From Owenia fusiformis (taxonomy: Eukaryota; Annelida; Polychaeta; Sabellida; Oweniidae): a stretch of DNA of 64,000 nucleotides. The notes below the pieces were generated by a model that saw only the letters and a list, made by a program, of their open reading frames with translations, was not told the DNA's origin and made no database searches. Position numbers and translations under genes: made by a program. How positions within the stretch are numbered: the first letter of the stretch is position 1; each line of letters begins with the position of its first letter. Positions 26,736 to 39,165 of the stretch are shown here, in pieces. The stretch lies in the NCBI GenBank assembly GCA_903813345.2, contig CAIIXF020000002.1:20412455-20476454 (forward strand), given 5' to 3'.

Positions 26736-27605
26736 CCATTCAGATATGTCCCATTCTGTTATGTCCCATTCTGTCATGTCCCATTCTGTTGTGTCCCATT
26801 TTGTTATGTCCCATTCTGTTGTGTCCCTTTCAGTTATTTACCATTATGTTATTTCCTATTCTGTAATATCCCATTCTGTTATGTCTTATTCTGTTATGTC
26901 CCATTCTGTTATGTCCTATTCTGTTGTGTCCCTTTCTGTTATTTCCCATTATGTTATTTCCTATTCTGTAATGTCCCATTCTGTTATATCCCATTCTGTT
27001 CTGTCCTATTCTGTTATGTCCCTTTCTGTTATGACCCATTCTGTTATGTCCCATTCTGTTATGTCCTATTCTGTTATGTCCCTTTCTGTTATGACCCATT
27101 CTGTTATGTCCCATTCTGTTATGTCCTATTCTGTTATGTCCTTTTCTGTTATGAGCCATTCTGTTATGTCCCATTCTGTTCTGTCCCATTCTCTTCTGTC
27201 CCATTCTGTTCTGTCCTATTCTGTTCTGTCCTATTCTGTTATGTCCCATTCTGTTATGTCCCATTCTGTTCTGCCCTATTCTGTTATGTCCCATTCTGTT
27301 ATGTCCCATTCTGTTCTGTCCCATTCTGTTATGTCCCATTCTGTTCTGTTCTATTCTGTTATGTCCTATTCTGTTATGTCCCATTCTGTTATGTCCCATT
27401 CTGTTCTGTCCTATTTTGTTATGTCCCTTTCTGTTATGACCCATTCTGTTATGTCCCTTTCTGTTTTGACCCATTCTGTTATGACCCATTCTGTTCTGTC
27501 CCATTCTGTTATGACCCATTCTGTTCTGTCCCATTCTGTTATGTCCTATTCTGTCATTTCCTATTCTGTTATGCCCTATTCTATTTTGTCACGTTCTATT
27601 ATGTT
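26736..27605. repeat. 15-bp minisatellite, ~58 units, open on both strands
   Basis: Units of 15 bp reading 'tgtcccattctgtta' with single-base variants. It holds a 331-codon plus-strand ORF (26704-27699, repeats of MSHSV) and a 234-codon minus-strand ORF (26830-27534, repeats of MGHNR). Both are explained by a stop-free unit of five codons. There is no start context, signal peptide or flanking exon, so I treat it as a non-coding minisatellite, though it is the longest open frame in the window. Higher-order blocks of about 60-75 bp are visible near 27000-27150. Confidence 0.93.
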
Positions 27606-28224
27606 TCATTTCATGAAATATTTCATGATTGAAATATATTTTCAATTTCTTTCTAGTGATATTGAACAAAATCTTTTGCTTTGTGTGATAATAATTTAAA
27701 TGCATGGTTAAATCAATTGTGGGTGATTTAATGCATTCAAGTTTTGTATGCATAAACCTTTGAATTTGGGCTCACACCCTCGTTGAAAGTCTCATACAAG
27801 ACCCTCATGCTTTAAATCATCCACAAATCACTGAGTTTTGGGCAAAAATTGTTTCACATGATATCAGGGGGTCTTCTCAAGACAAATCTGCCAGAAGACA
27901 GGACTGTAATAGAATATGTTACATGTCATTGGTCTTCACACTTGACAAAAGTGTTGAGAAAGGAGAAGTATTGAGAAATCATTTGAAAACAGACAACTTG
28001 TAGGAGGCTTAAGATGAGAAAGTAGTACAACAGGATGTAAAACTGATGCTTCTGAATACATGGGATTAGAGTAGATTGATGTTCTTTATGAAAATATGTC
28101 AAAAACTGATGTAAACATGTCAGTTGGCTTTAAGTGTCAACTATGGGGTTGAATTTACTTAATCTAAAAACCTGATTAACATGGCAGAATATAAAGCTGG
28201 AATATGGAAATCTGATGATAATAA
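27606..28224. other. non-coding spacer
   Basis: No gene recognised. Confidence 0.5.
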
Positions 28225-28576
28225 AGTGGCTCCGACAATTCTGACAAAATATTGCTGGGATATGTTATGTTACTCTGACAATATGTATGTGTAAAGCTAG
28301 AAAATGTAAATGTTACATTAAAGGGGCTCAGTACCTAACTCTGACAAAGTATAACGCTGGGATATGTAATGTGACTTTAAAGGGGCTCAGTTCCTAACTC
28401 TGACAAAGTATAATGCTGGGATATGTAATGTGACTTTAAAGGGGCTCAGTTCCTAACTCTGACAAAGTATAATGCTGGGATATGTAATGTGACTTTAAAG
28501 GGGCTCAGTTCCTAACTCTGACAAAGTATAACGCTGGGATATGTAAATATAACTTTAAAGGGGCTCAGTACCTTTC
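28225..28576. repeat. 59-bp tandem repeat, ~5 units
   Basis: Four near-identical 59-bp units ('aaaggggctcagttcctaac' + 'tctgacaaagtataaYgctg' + 'ggatatgtaatgtgacttt') begin at 28320, preceded by a diverged unit. The central units are almost identical, so the expansion is recent. Confidence 0.92.
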
Positions 28577-30050
28577 TGAGATATAAGCATGTACAAGTAT
28601 TAAAGGGACTTCAGATTTATTGAAGCTGTTTAGTGTAACTTCTTAATACCTGATTTAATTATCACTTTAATTTAGTGATGGGTTTTGAATTTTTGGAGCC
28701 TTAACTCATATATCAAATGTCTTGTCTTGGCTCATTGATTTACATATGCTCTTTAATAACCACATAAGTCTCTCACAATAATCTCCAAGAAACGCTAAGA
28801 GATGACAGGCGACAATATGCAATGACGTTGTATTAAGATAGATGAAGTCCAACTACAAAGAGCGTTGGTAATGAATAAATGTGAAAGCATTTTATGAATA
28901 TTTTATTATCTTTCAGCATGACAAGATAGATGATTTAATTTACCTGATTTCACTTTCATTAAATTCTCTTTTATCACCTAAGCTGACAACTGTATATTAT
29001 TTTATTATCATATTATGACATTTTCATGCTGTAATACTGTTTCTGACTATTCGGAGAAACATCAAATTAAGCAATTAAGATCTCAAAAAAAATCTCAAAA
29101 ATCTCTGTCTTATCTAAGACCAGGTATGTTCTTTTTTTCAACACACAGCTTAGTTCCTTTTTTGCCTAAAATTGTGAAACTTAACTGCAGAGGAGTTTTT
29201 GCATGGGTAATTTGAGATAATGATAAATCAATGTCTTTGAGAATAGAAGTGGTTTCTATTGCTTATAGGTCATTGATGGTATGTTTATCATACCTATCAT
29301 CAATTCATTTGCTATAATCTTAAAGTTGATTGATATGATTTCAGTCAAATGCTATCATTGCTACCTTAATGTGGTAATATATGAAGTTAAATGGGTGTAC
29401 AAGCAGATTAGAAAAATTAATGTTTTTCCACAAATATGAAAAAACCTATATTTTATACTCATAAAGATCTTAATTTTTCCTGACTATCTAAAATTGCAAC
29501 TGTTTGCAAGTTGATTTTCAACTTTTAATGTTGTATTCATTTAGTCATATGTTCAGATGTTGACTCTGACACGTTGTCAAGGTGACAATTTGGACAAGGT
29601 CAAGGTCACATAAAGTTGAGGAAATACAATAAGTATGAAGTTGATCATGGCAACATTAGACGGAAAGATGGAAAGTCTAAAGTCAAAAACCATAAGGGCA
29701 GAAATGTTGCCATTCTTGGAAAAATTGCAATCAGGGTTGAGGTACATGATTTATTGATATTTGATAATTTATTATCAAACATTTTGAAATATACCTTCAA
29801 TTTGACTTTGGACTAATCTGACTTTTGAAGTCTCATTTAACATGACATGATAAGAAGTTCAGCTTGACCATTTGTTACTTCTCTTAAATAAAATATCATT
29901 TCATTTTTTATTAATTAATTAATAAAAGCTTTTGTATTATATCGTGAGAATGTGATTTTGATGAATTGTATCGTTATTTTCTGTTTGATCCTCCCCATTT
30001 TGTTACATGCACCTCAAAAACGGTCAATGATCGTATCATTGTTTTCACAG
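28577..30050. other. non-coding stretch
   Basis: No gene recognised; AT-rich with small unrecognised ORFs (29015-29215, 29616-29816). Confidence 0.45.
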
Positions 30051-30230
30051 TATTTGAAACATGAATTTGATCGGTTACCTTGGAAACAGCGTGATCCTGA
30101 AATATCTTACTCTGTTTTTTCAAGAATGGATATCAAAGACAAAATATTATTCAACATTTCCAAGCGTGCTGCAGTTATTGAAGCTTGTTATGGAATAGAC
30201 AACACCTGTTTTTCTATATTCTATTTATAA
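30051..30230 (+). other. possible orphan exon, unidentified
   Basis: A plausible acceptor (ttgttttcacag) at 30039-30050 is followed by an open frame of about 60 codons with a balanced amino-acid mix (contains EFDRLPWKQRDPEISYSV and KRAAVIEACYGI), ending in TAA at 30228-30230. I do not recognise the protein. It could be a terminal exon, a decayed transposon fragment or chance. There is no partner exon nearby. Confidence 0.2.
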
Positions 30231-30815
30231 ACTTTTACATGTAAGTATGCGCCATTTGACAAGATCTCAGCCCTGGATAAATGGCATTGAAATATTATTA
30301 TGGCTTCCTTTGTAAGTAAAAAATAAAGTCAGGGGAGCATTTTTGTGTTTGGTCGAAAATCAGACTTCTTGGATATACCAATATATAAATGTTTTATTTT
30401 GCCATTCTGTCAAATTGCCATAGTTACCATTTATTCCTTGTATCAAAGACAGACATCATGTTCCGTTTGTTCTCTCTAAAGATATTATCTAAGGAACTAA
30501 GTTACTTTTCTCACCATTTAAAAGTGACATGTTTTAATCAATTCATCTTTGTTCCAATCCTTTTGGTTTTGGATAGAGGCACTCTATTTGTTGATGCTCA
30601 TGGAGTAATATAATTATAAAACAATTATAATCTTACAAGTGACATTAATGTTATATAACTGAAAATAAGTGTGTCTCATAATTAGCTTCTAAACACTTAC
30701 TTTCAATCACATAACATTACCATTACCAAGTGCGAAATATGTAAATGACCAATAGACAATTTCTAACTCAATTGACCTGTTTCCATATAAATGGAAAATA
30801 GATGGCATCGTGGGT

Positions 30816-30862
30816 ATCGGTAGGGCTAGGGTAGGGCTAGGGTAGGGCTAGGGTAGGGCTAG
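30816..30862. repeat. short (TAGGGCTAGGG) tract
   Basis: About four units of the 11-mer 'tagggctaggg'. It resembles a degenerate TTAGGG-type interstitial telomere tract with a C in place of every second T. It is too short and irregular to call telomeric. Confidence 0.7.
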
Positions 30863-31415
30863 AATACATGTAAATATATTGTCAGAGTCACTTAATTCCC
30901 ATGTTAGTTTGATGACTAACTGAAGGTACATTGAAACTTTGGATCATGAGTGACTGGCTATGACTATGTTTTTTCAGAAATACCTATATATCTACATGTA
31001 TATGCTATACTAAGAATGTTTTCTTTAATAAAAATCCAAAATCTTATAGCACATCATAACTCATTATACCCAAATAATTTTTCGCTATGAAGACTTGCTC
31101 AGAATTCTTTCTTTATGAAGTTAGATTGACCCAAGGATTTATCGGTTGTGCCCTATGGGCTACAATGCTGTTCAATCACCATTATATGAAATTCAACTTG
31201 ATAGGTCAATATAATAAATCTAAAAAATCCGATGGGAAAACAGGATATTCCAAGTCACATTTGCTATTTTTTGTGCTTCAAAGTATTTTCAAATTCTCCA
31301 ACAAAGTCCTCTGATACTATTCTTCTGTTCAACCCCCTCCCTTAATTATCTCATGGACCTCCATCCCCTGAAGCTAGATGTCCATGCTTATCTTGAAAAA
31401 TAAAATTGGGACTCA

Positions 31416-31508
31416 CTGCCCTCCCCCCCCGGACTTGACCCCCCGACTTACCCCCCACCCCGACTCGCCCCCCACCCCCTCCCGACTCCCCCTCCCTGAC
31501 TCCCCCCA
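31416..31508. repeat. C-rich tract of 'ccccgact' units
   Basis: About 90 bp of runs of four to eight C separated by 'gact' or 'gactt', in otherwise AT-rich DNA. The minus strand has many G-runs of four or more, enough for a G-quadruplex; the plus strand could form an i-motif. Confidence 0.85.
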
Positions 31509-32507
31509 TAAATTTTCAGCTCAGCTCTATTCCTGTCCTATAAGTGATAGGCATAGAATGAATGATCTCAGTTGGGGCATCCTTTGATCTGTAAACAGGA
31601 ACAGTTATGCAATCACCCCAACCTTCAGTTTACAGGGTGAACCAATTAACAGAATTTCTGATTCTTTATTCAGTGCTTCCATTAGCTCCTTTCCCCAGGA
31701 TTTAATGGTACTCCCCTCATATTCACTTAAATATAAATAATCCTTTGTGTATGAGTTATACGGATGCTACCATGTAACTACAATTTATAATGTGAGATAT
31801 TGATCAATTTAAGAGATAATCCTCTGAACAAAACATCCACATTATTATTTACGGAACAATATCTGAGCAAATATATTGATGAAACGCAGCGTAAAGTACC
31901 ACTGGGCATTGCTCCCTCCCAACACAAATCTGTTTTGCTGTTCTCACCATGGCAACATTTGAAAAATAAACAAATCATTAACCGGCCTAAACGAGGGATG
32001 ATCATTAAATTCAGATATATATTATGAGAACTTTATGATCAACCCTCGTATATCATGAACAATGATAAATATTGCAATTGACTATGATGAGCAGTAAAAA
32101 GCAAACAAAAAAACAGGAAGGAAAAGGTTGATTAATTCAATTTGTTAATCGTAAGCTTCTTTAATCACAGGTCAAGTTGGCTGCCAAACTTGAATAAACA
32201 GAAAATGGACTTGTCCTAAAATGTAAAATAATCTTAAAACAAAACGATTTGGCAAGAAATAAAATATACAGACATGTAGCAAATAGTCTATATTGTATAA
32301 AAATGAAGGAAAATGAGACACTTCATTCAAATTTTGAAGAGAAATGAAGTAAAATAAGCAAGAAGCAGACGGACATCGTAGATAGATCAACGTTACATAC
32401 AGCTGATACAAAACACTAGAAAAACATCATGGTCATTAACGCAAGAATAAATTGGATGCTACTGGCAATGAAGCAAAGGTTACAGGTTAACTGAGATGCT
32501 TTAACCC

Positions 32508-33120
32508 TGACCATGATTGCAAACATATTCCAACAACACTTCATCTTAAGGTGGAACCTTTCTCATCAATTTGTAGATAGGAACATATTCCAACAACACT
32601 TCATTTTAAGGTAGAACCTTCTTCATCAATTTGTAGATAGGATCTTTTCTGGCCTGATTGACCAGGTCCTACCTTAATTGAGCAAGATTCAATTATCGAA
32701 ATTTATCATTATCTGACCATGATTGCAAACATATTCCAACAACACTTCATCTTAAGGTGGAACCTTTCTCATCAATTTGTAGATAGGAACATATTCCAAC
32801 AACACTTCATTTTAAGGTAGAACCTTCTTCATCAATTTGTAGAGAGGATTTTCTGGACTGATTGACCAGGTCCTACCTTAATTGAGCAAGATTCAATTAT
32901 CGAAACTTATCATCTGACCATGATTGCAAACATATTCCAACAACACTTCATCTTAAGGTGGAATCTTCCTCAACAATTTGTAGATAGGATTTTTTCTGGA
33001 CTGATTGACCAGGTCCTACCTTAGTTGAGCAAGATTCAGTTATCAAAACTTATCATTATCTGATGATGATGGTAAACATATTCCAACAACACCTCATCTT
33101 AAGGTGCAACCTTCTACATC
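32508..33120. repeat. ~205-bp tandem repeat, ~4 units, nested
   Basis: Units start at 'tgaccatgattgcaaacata' at 32508, 32713 and 32914, with a diverged unit at 33061. The first two units contain an internal ~68-bp duplication ('catattccaacaacacttca' … 'caatttgtagatagga'), absent from the third. A middle block ('gattgaccaggtcctacctt') is conserved in each complete unit. Confidence 0.92.
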
Positions 33121-34345
33121 ATTTCTTGAATTGATGATTTCGACTGCATGAGAAATCATCATTGTTTATAAATGAATTCATTAATTTTAGTCTAAGTTTA
33201 TATTGTCAAATTACTGTGTAACATGAAGATAAAAACTGTTAGAATTTTGAAATCATGAAGGTCACAATTAAAGGTATAAATTGTAAAATGACACTATACA
33301 TGGACCATTATTCACAACGTAATAAGGACTGTCACTGTATGTATATTATATGCTCCATTCAATCTAGGACATACGCAGCACATTTATTCATATATTCACA
33401 TTTAATATGCTTTAGAGACACATATCTTCTTAGATTATATCCATTTTTACATTTGCATCTTGAATTCATTATTTGAACATTTTGTTTCTTTCTGTTTGTT
33501 GTCAATGGAGCAGTGGTTTTATAAAGTTCTTTGATAGGTGGATATTGATCTGGTATTGTTTATTATTATGCACCTCATTTAAATACTCAAATCTGATTGG
33601 TTAAGAGCTGCAGGGTCTATTGCCATACGTGGCAGCAAGATCTCGTTCTATCCAGTATTGAAGCAACGAGATCTCCAACCATCCCGTATGCCAGGATACC
33701 TGTCCTCAAAAAAAAAAATGCTAGTCTCGGCTTCTGTTTTAGTAGACCCATTCTTTAAAATAAAGTATTTCTCAAGGGAGGCGCCTAGTATTTTTTTCCT
33801 CAGATAGGTATTCTGGCATATCCACCTCATGGTCATCCAGTATTTGTTTAATATTTATTTTATGGCACTAGGTCTTTATTCCGTCATTATTTTTATATCT
33901 TGTTTACTTTGGTCGCTGTTAAATACAAATTATAAGGCCATATAAATGATCTGTTTTAGTTGTTGTTCCATTTTTGTTTATTTATTTCTTTTTGTATATT
34001 TTCGTGTCTTATTTTATTGATTTTTTGTAAGGTTTATACCATTGTGGGTATACATGATATATCTGCTCACCAACTATTGAAACATATGTCATATAACTAG
34101 CAATAAACATTTTATTAATTGCAATGAAAATTGTTTAATAAGTTCAAATTAAAGGATATGAATTACTAATTGTAAATTATATGGATACATGTACTTGATT
34201 AACTCTAATTGTATATCCTGGTTTTATAGAAATTTACACAATAGCTGTTGCATTAATGCTATCAAGATATACAGGGTGACCCCAAAATATGACCCCCTTA
34301 TACACATAATTTTTTCACACATTGAGATGCTGCACTTGGAAAATG
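33121..34345. other. non-coding stretch
   Basis: No gene recognised. A less AT-rich patch at 33585-33840 begins with 'aaatctgattggttaa' and looks like a piece of a dispersed element, but no second copy is in the window. A 62-codon minus ORF there is not convincing. Confidence 0.45.
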
Positions 34346-34740
34346 TTGTATCATTTATATTTTTGAAATAAATTTTGATTATTCAAGGTTTAGTTTTTGG
34401 GTCACTTTGTATGTTTGTGTTTATGTGAATTTTTTTTGTTTTACAAGCTGTTAGCAGTTATATATTCTAATCTGCTTACCTTATTGAAAAGAAAAAAGCA
34501 ATTTTTTTCAATGATACACCCTGGGTTGTCTCCCATGTCTTTGTATCATTTATATTTTTGAAATAAATCGTGATTATTCAGAGTTGACCTTTTGGGTCAC
34601 TCTGTATGTTTGTGAAATTTATGTGCAAAACCTTTTTTTGACAATCTGTTAGCAGTTATATATTCTAATCTGCCTACCTTATTGAAAAGAAAAAAGCATT
34701 TTTTTCAATGATACACCCTGGGTTGTCTTCCATGTCTTTG
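34346..34740. repeat. two-copy tandem duplication, ~196 bp
   Basis: Both copies run 'tgtatcatttatatttttga' … 'gggtcactYtgtatgtttgtg' … 'ttagcagttatatattctaa' … 'gatacaccctgggttgtc'. The offset is 195-198 bp and identity is high. The segment just upstream (34272-34300, 'acagggtgaccccaaaa') resembles the start of a dispersed element also seen at 57048. Confidence 0.9.
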
Positions 34741-35280
34741 TATTGTCTTATATTTATGAAAACTAGAATTAAATAATAAATTGAATTGAAAAAATTCATA
34801 TAAAAAGAGGAGACTACAATGACACTAGATCAACAGAAAAACAGAACTTACCAAAAAGCAGTCCTCTATTCTGATTCTAATTTTGAAGTCATTCAATTAA
34901 TATGATTCAAGTTCTCACTTTAAGTAGAAATCGTTCTTTTGAAATCCTATGAGTTCTCTCGCAAATCTACTAATACCTTAAATTGATGCAATTTTTCAAT
35001 CAAATTCCCCAGATAATCATCCCATTTGACTCTGAAATATGTTTTTCTCACTATTGCTTAAACTGCTCAATGGAGATGATTCCGAATCTTTCTAAATGTT
35101 ACAGTCTTTGACGAGAGTCCTATCTTAGGTTTAATCTAATCAGATTGCACAGGGATGGACCATTAGTTCTTATGTGGGACGTTGTTCTTAAGTAAATGAT
35201 GTAAAATAATCTCGTTGCGAATATGAATAAAAAAGATTCTTAGATTTAGATTGTGACAAAAATATCATTTCTGTGATACG

Positions 35281-35690
35281 TGTTGTTTTCTGAATGAAAT
35301 AAGTTTGTAAGAAAAAATGTTTTCACTTTGACAAAAGGAAGTAATTAATAACTCAATCTATTTGTCACTAGAAAAGAAAATATTTATATTTTTAAATATA
35401 AATGAAACAATATGCTACAAGGTTTTATGTGTAGATGAACTTTATGATTGTCTGTCTCCTTTTTAATTATAAAAAAAGTATTTAAAAAAGATTTTTACTA
35501 TCAAGTACATAACCATGAAAACAATTATCAACTAAAATATGCTATGTTCAAAGGAAGTATTACAACACTTGATCATAATTGTGTTGTTTATGTTGCCATG
35601 TATAAATCATCAGTTACATATAAATCATCAGTTTCGTATAAATCATCTTTGCTTATAAATCATATGTGCTATAAATAATCACTTTATTAT
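35281..35690. repeat. segmental duplication, left copy
   Basis: It pairs with 37071-37440. In order both have 'aatgttttYactttgacaaa', 'aactttatgattgtct', 'tatcaagtacataac', then a run of 'tataaatcatcagtt' units and 'tgctataaataatcacttta'. The copies are clearly diverged. The composite element at 35692-37060 lies exactly between them. Confidence 0.8.
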
Positions 35691-35691
35691 G

Positions 35692-37060
35692 TCACCACCA
35701 AAAGTGGTGACATATTGTTATGGTCTCCGTTTTTTTTGCAACGGCGGTTGGTGGTTGGAGGTTGGCGTCCGGTGGTTGGAGGTTGGCGTCTGTAACAATT
35801 TCTTACAACTTCCTATAACTTAACAAATACTGTTTAGACTGACTTCAATTTTTTTCTAAATCATCTACATGTTCTCAGAAGTTCAAATCTGACTTTAGAT
35901 TTGACATTTGACCTTCAATGACCTTCTCAAGGTCAAAAAGGTCTTTTTTCAACTTGTTTCACATTGACTAAATTTTTTTTCAAAATCATCTACATGTTCT
36001 CGGAAATTCAAATCTGACTTTAGATTTGACATTTGACCTTCAATGACCTTCTCAAGGTCAAAAAAGGTCAAAAAGGTCTGTTTTCAACTTGCTTCAAATT
36101 GACTAAAAAACTTTTTCAAAATCATCTACGTGTTCTCAGAAATTCAAATCTGACTTTAGATTTGACTTAAGATTTGACATTTGACCTTCAATGACCTTCT
36201 CAAAGTCAAAAAAGGTCAAAAAGGTCTTTTTTCAACTTGCTTCAAATTGACTAATTTTTTTTTTCAAAATCATTTACATGTTCTCAGAAATTCAAATCTG
36301 ACTTTAGATTTGACATTTGACCTTCAATGATCTTCTCAATGTCAAAAAAGGTCAAAAAGGTATTTTTTCATCTTGCTTCAAATTGACTAAATTTTTTTTT
36401 CAAAATCATCTACATGTTCTCAGAAATTCAAATATGACTTTAGATTTGACTTTAGATTTGACATTTGACCTTCAATGACCTTCTCATGGTCAAAAAAGGT
36501 CAAAAAGGTCTTTTTTCAACTTGCTTCAAATTGACTAATTTTTTTTTTCAAAATCATCTACAAGTTCTCAGAAGTTCAAATCTGACTTTAGATTTGACAT
36601 TTGACCTTTAATGACCTTCTCAAGGTCAAAAAGGTCTGTTTTCAACTTGCTTCAAATTGACCAAATTTTTTTTTCAAAATCATCTACATCTTTTCAGAAG
36701 TTCAAATCTGACTTTAGATTTGACATTTGACCTTCAATGACCTTTTCAAGGTCAAAAAGGACTTTTTTCAACTTGCTTCAAATTTACTTAATTTTTTTTT
36801 CAAAATCATCTACATGTTCTCAGAAGTTCAAATCTGACTTTACATTTGACATTTGACCTTCAATGACCTTCTCAATGTCAAAAAAAGTCAAAGAGGTATT
36901 TTTTCAACTTGCTTCAAATTGACGAATTTTTTTTTCAAAATCATCTACATGTTCTAAGAAGTTCAAATCAAACCTTCTTAAGGTCAAAAGGTATTTTCGA
37001 ACTTGCTTTAAATTGACCAAATTGTTTTAGGTGGTGACATTTTGTCATGTTAATGCCTTG
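35692..37060 (+). mobile_element. long 'GTCACCAC' element with internal ~130-bp array
   Basis: The left end is the family hairpin 'gtcaccaccaaaagtggtga' with 'catattgtta' and the GGTGGTTGG core; the right end is 'aggtggtgacattttgtcat' + 'gttaatg'. Between them lie about nine tandem units of 110-140 bp. Each unit has 'caaaatcatctacatgttct', 'caaatctgactttagatttg', 'acatttgaccttcaatgacc' and 'ttctcaaggtcaaaaaggtc', so TGACCT and AGGTCA hexamers are dense. Short family members lack the array, so it expanded inside one copy. No coding capacity. Confidence 0.8.
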
Positions 37061-37070
37061 TTGTGTGATT

Positions 37071-37440
37071 GCGGTTGTGTTCATAAAACAGTTTGTTAGA
37101 AATAAATGTTTTTCATTTTGACAAAATATATCATGAATTCAGTTTATTTGTAGAAAAAAGCAAAATATAATGATATTAATAAAAATGAAAAAATAACTTT
37201 ATGATTGTCTTCTCAATAATAAAATTATTTTCAATTATCAAGTACATAACATGAAAAGAGTCATTAATTAATGCATGTATATAATATCTTAATGTAATAT
37301 ATTACAATACCTGATCGTCACTGTATTGTTTATGTTGTCACATATAAATCATCAGTTACGTATAAATCATCAGTTGTGTATAAATCATCAGTTACGTATA
37401 AATCATCATTGCTTATACATCATATGCTATAAATAATCAC
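37071..37440. repeat. segmental duplication, right copy
   Basis: Counterpart of 35281-35690, same orientation, including the 'tataaatcatcagttacg' run and 'tgctataaataatcacttta'. See that entry. Confidence 0.8.
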
Positions 37441-37514
37441 TTTATCGAGTGTTTCTATAGCCTAATACAGTTGATGCATCTAGATTGATGTTTGTTGTCA
37501 GATTGTTTTGCACT

Positions 37515-39165
37515 GAATTGATGTTTCTTCCCTAGATCTATTAACCAGTACTAATTCCAAAGAAGATTCAATCAATGCCCACTACAACTTGTGGATCTAT
37601 CAGTAACAGAGTAGCTTCAGTTTCACTTTCTCTTGGTTTGTGTGCTATAGGAGAGGGTTTATAGGGGGAGGTATGATCCTTTGGTGTTTCTTCACTAGCT
37701 CTTTTAACCAGTACTAATTCCAAAGAAGATTCAATCAATGCCCACTACAACTTGTGGATCTATCAGTAACAGAGTAGCTTCAGTTTCACTTTCTCTTGGT
37801 TTGTGTGCTATAGGAGAGGGTTTATAGGGGGAGGTATGATCCTTTGGTGTTTCTTCACTAGCTCTTTTAACCAGTACTAATTCCAAAGAAGGTTCAATCA
37901 ATGCCCACTACAACTTGTGGATCTATCAGTAACAGAGTAGCTTCAGTTTCACTTTCTCTTGGTTTGTGTGCTATAGGAGAGGGTTTATAGGGGGAGGTAT
38001 GATCCTTTGGTGTTTCTTCACTAGCTCTTTTAACCAGTACTAATTCCAAAGAAGATTCAATCAATGCCCACTACAACTTGTGGATCTATCAGTAACAGAG
38101 TAGCTTCAGTTTCACTTTCTCTTGGTTTGTGTGCTATAGGAGAGGGTTTATAGGGGGAGGTATGATCCTTTGGTGTTTCTTCACTAGCTCTTTTAACCAG
38201 TACTAATTCCAAAGAAGGTTCAATCAATGCCCACTACAACTTGTGGATCTATCAGTAACAGAGTAGCTTCAGTTTCACTTTCTCTTGGTTTGTGTGCTAT
38301 AGGAGAGGGTTTATAGGGGGAGGTATGATCCTTTGGTGTTTCTTCACAAGATCTATTAACCAGTACTAATTCCAAAGAAGATTCAATCAATGCCCACTAC
38401 AACTTGTGGATCTATCAGTAACAGAGTAGCTTCAGTTTCACTTTCTCTTGGTTTGTGTGCTATAGGAGAGGGTTTATAGGGGGAGGTATGATCCTTTGGT
38501 GTTTCTTCACTAGCTCTTTTAACCAGTACTAATTCCAAAGAAGGTTCAATCAATGCCCACTACAACTTGTGGATCTATCAGTAACAGAGTAGCTTCAGTT
38601 TCACTTTCTCTTGGTTTGTGTGCTATAGGATAGGGTTTATAGGGGGAGGTATGATCCTTTGGTGTTTCTTCACTAGCTCTTTTAACCAGTACTAATTCCA
38701 AAGAAGGTTCAATCAATGCCCACTACAACTTGTGGATCTATCAGTAACCGAGTAGCTTTAGTTTCACTTTCACTCAGTCTGTGTGTTATAGGAGAGGGTT
38801 TATAGGGGGAGGTATGATCCTTTGGTGTTTCTTCACTAGCTCTTTTAACCAGTACTAATTCCAAAGAAGGTTCAATCAATGCCCACTACAACTTGTGGAA
38901 TTATCAGTAACAGAGTAGCTTCAGTTTCACTTTCTCTTGGTTTGTGTGCTATAGGAGAGGGTTTATAGGGGGAGGTATGATCCTTTGGTGTTTCTTCACT
39001 AGCTCTTTTAACCAGTACTAATTCCAAAGAAGGTTCAATCAATGCCCACTACAACTTGTGGATCTATCAGTAACTGAGTAGCTTCAGTTTCACTTTCTCT
39101 TGGTTTGTGTGTTATAGGAGAGGGTTTAAAGGGGGAGGTATGATCCTTTGATGTTCTCCATTTTT
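37515..39165. repeat. 163-bp tandem array, 10 units
   Basis: 'ccagtactaattcc' starts recur at 37545, 37708, 37871, 38034, 38197, 38360, 38523, 38686, 38849 and 39012, exactly 163 bp apart. Most units differ by one to three bases. Units 1 and 6 share 'agatctattaacc' where the others have 'agctcttttaacc', which suggests a five-unit (815-bp) higher-order block. Unit 8 is the most diverged. No ORF survives across a unit. Confidence 0.97.

Larger units (their letters stand above)
30231..32507. other. non-coding stretch with two low-complexity tracts
   Basis: No gene recognised. It contains a telomere-like tract (30816-30862) and a C-rich tract (31416-31508), listed separately. ORFs at 31800-32027 (plus) and 31778-32005 (minus) overlap and are unrecognised. 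Confidence 0.45.

Noticed and set aside
2845-27605. Idea that several arrays (63, 30, 24, 15 bp) have unit lengths divisible by three for a coding reason
   Set aside because: Other arrays here are 38, 59, 32 and 163 bp; the pattern is biased because arrays divisible by three attract attention through their ORFs.
30816-30862. Interstitial telomere
   Set aside because: The unit is an 11-mer with C interruptions and only about four copies; it is not TTAGGG.
33585-33840. Possible MITE or minus-strand exon
   Set aside because: No inverted ends could be paired convincingly and no second copy is in the window.
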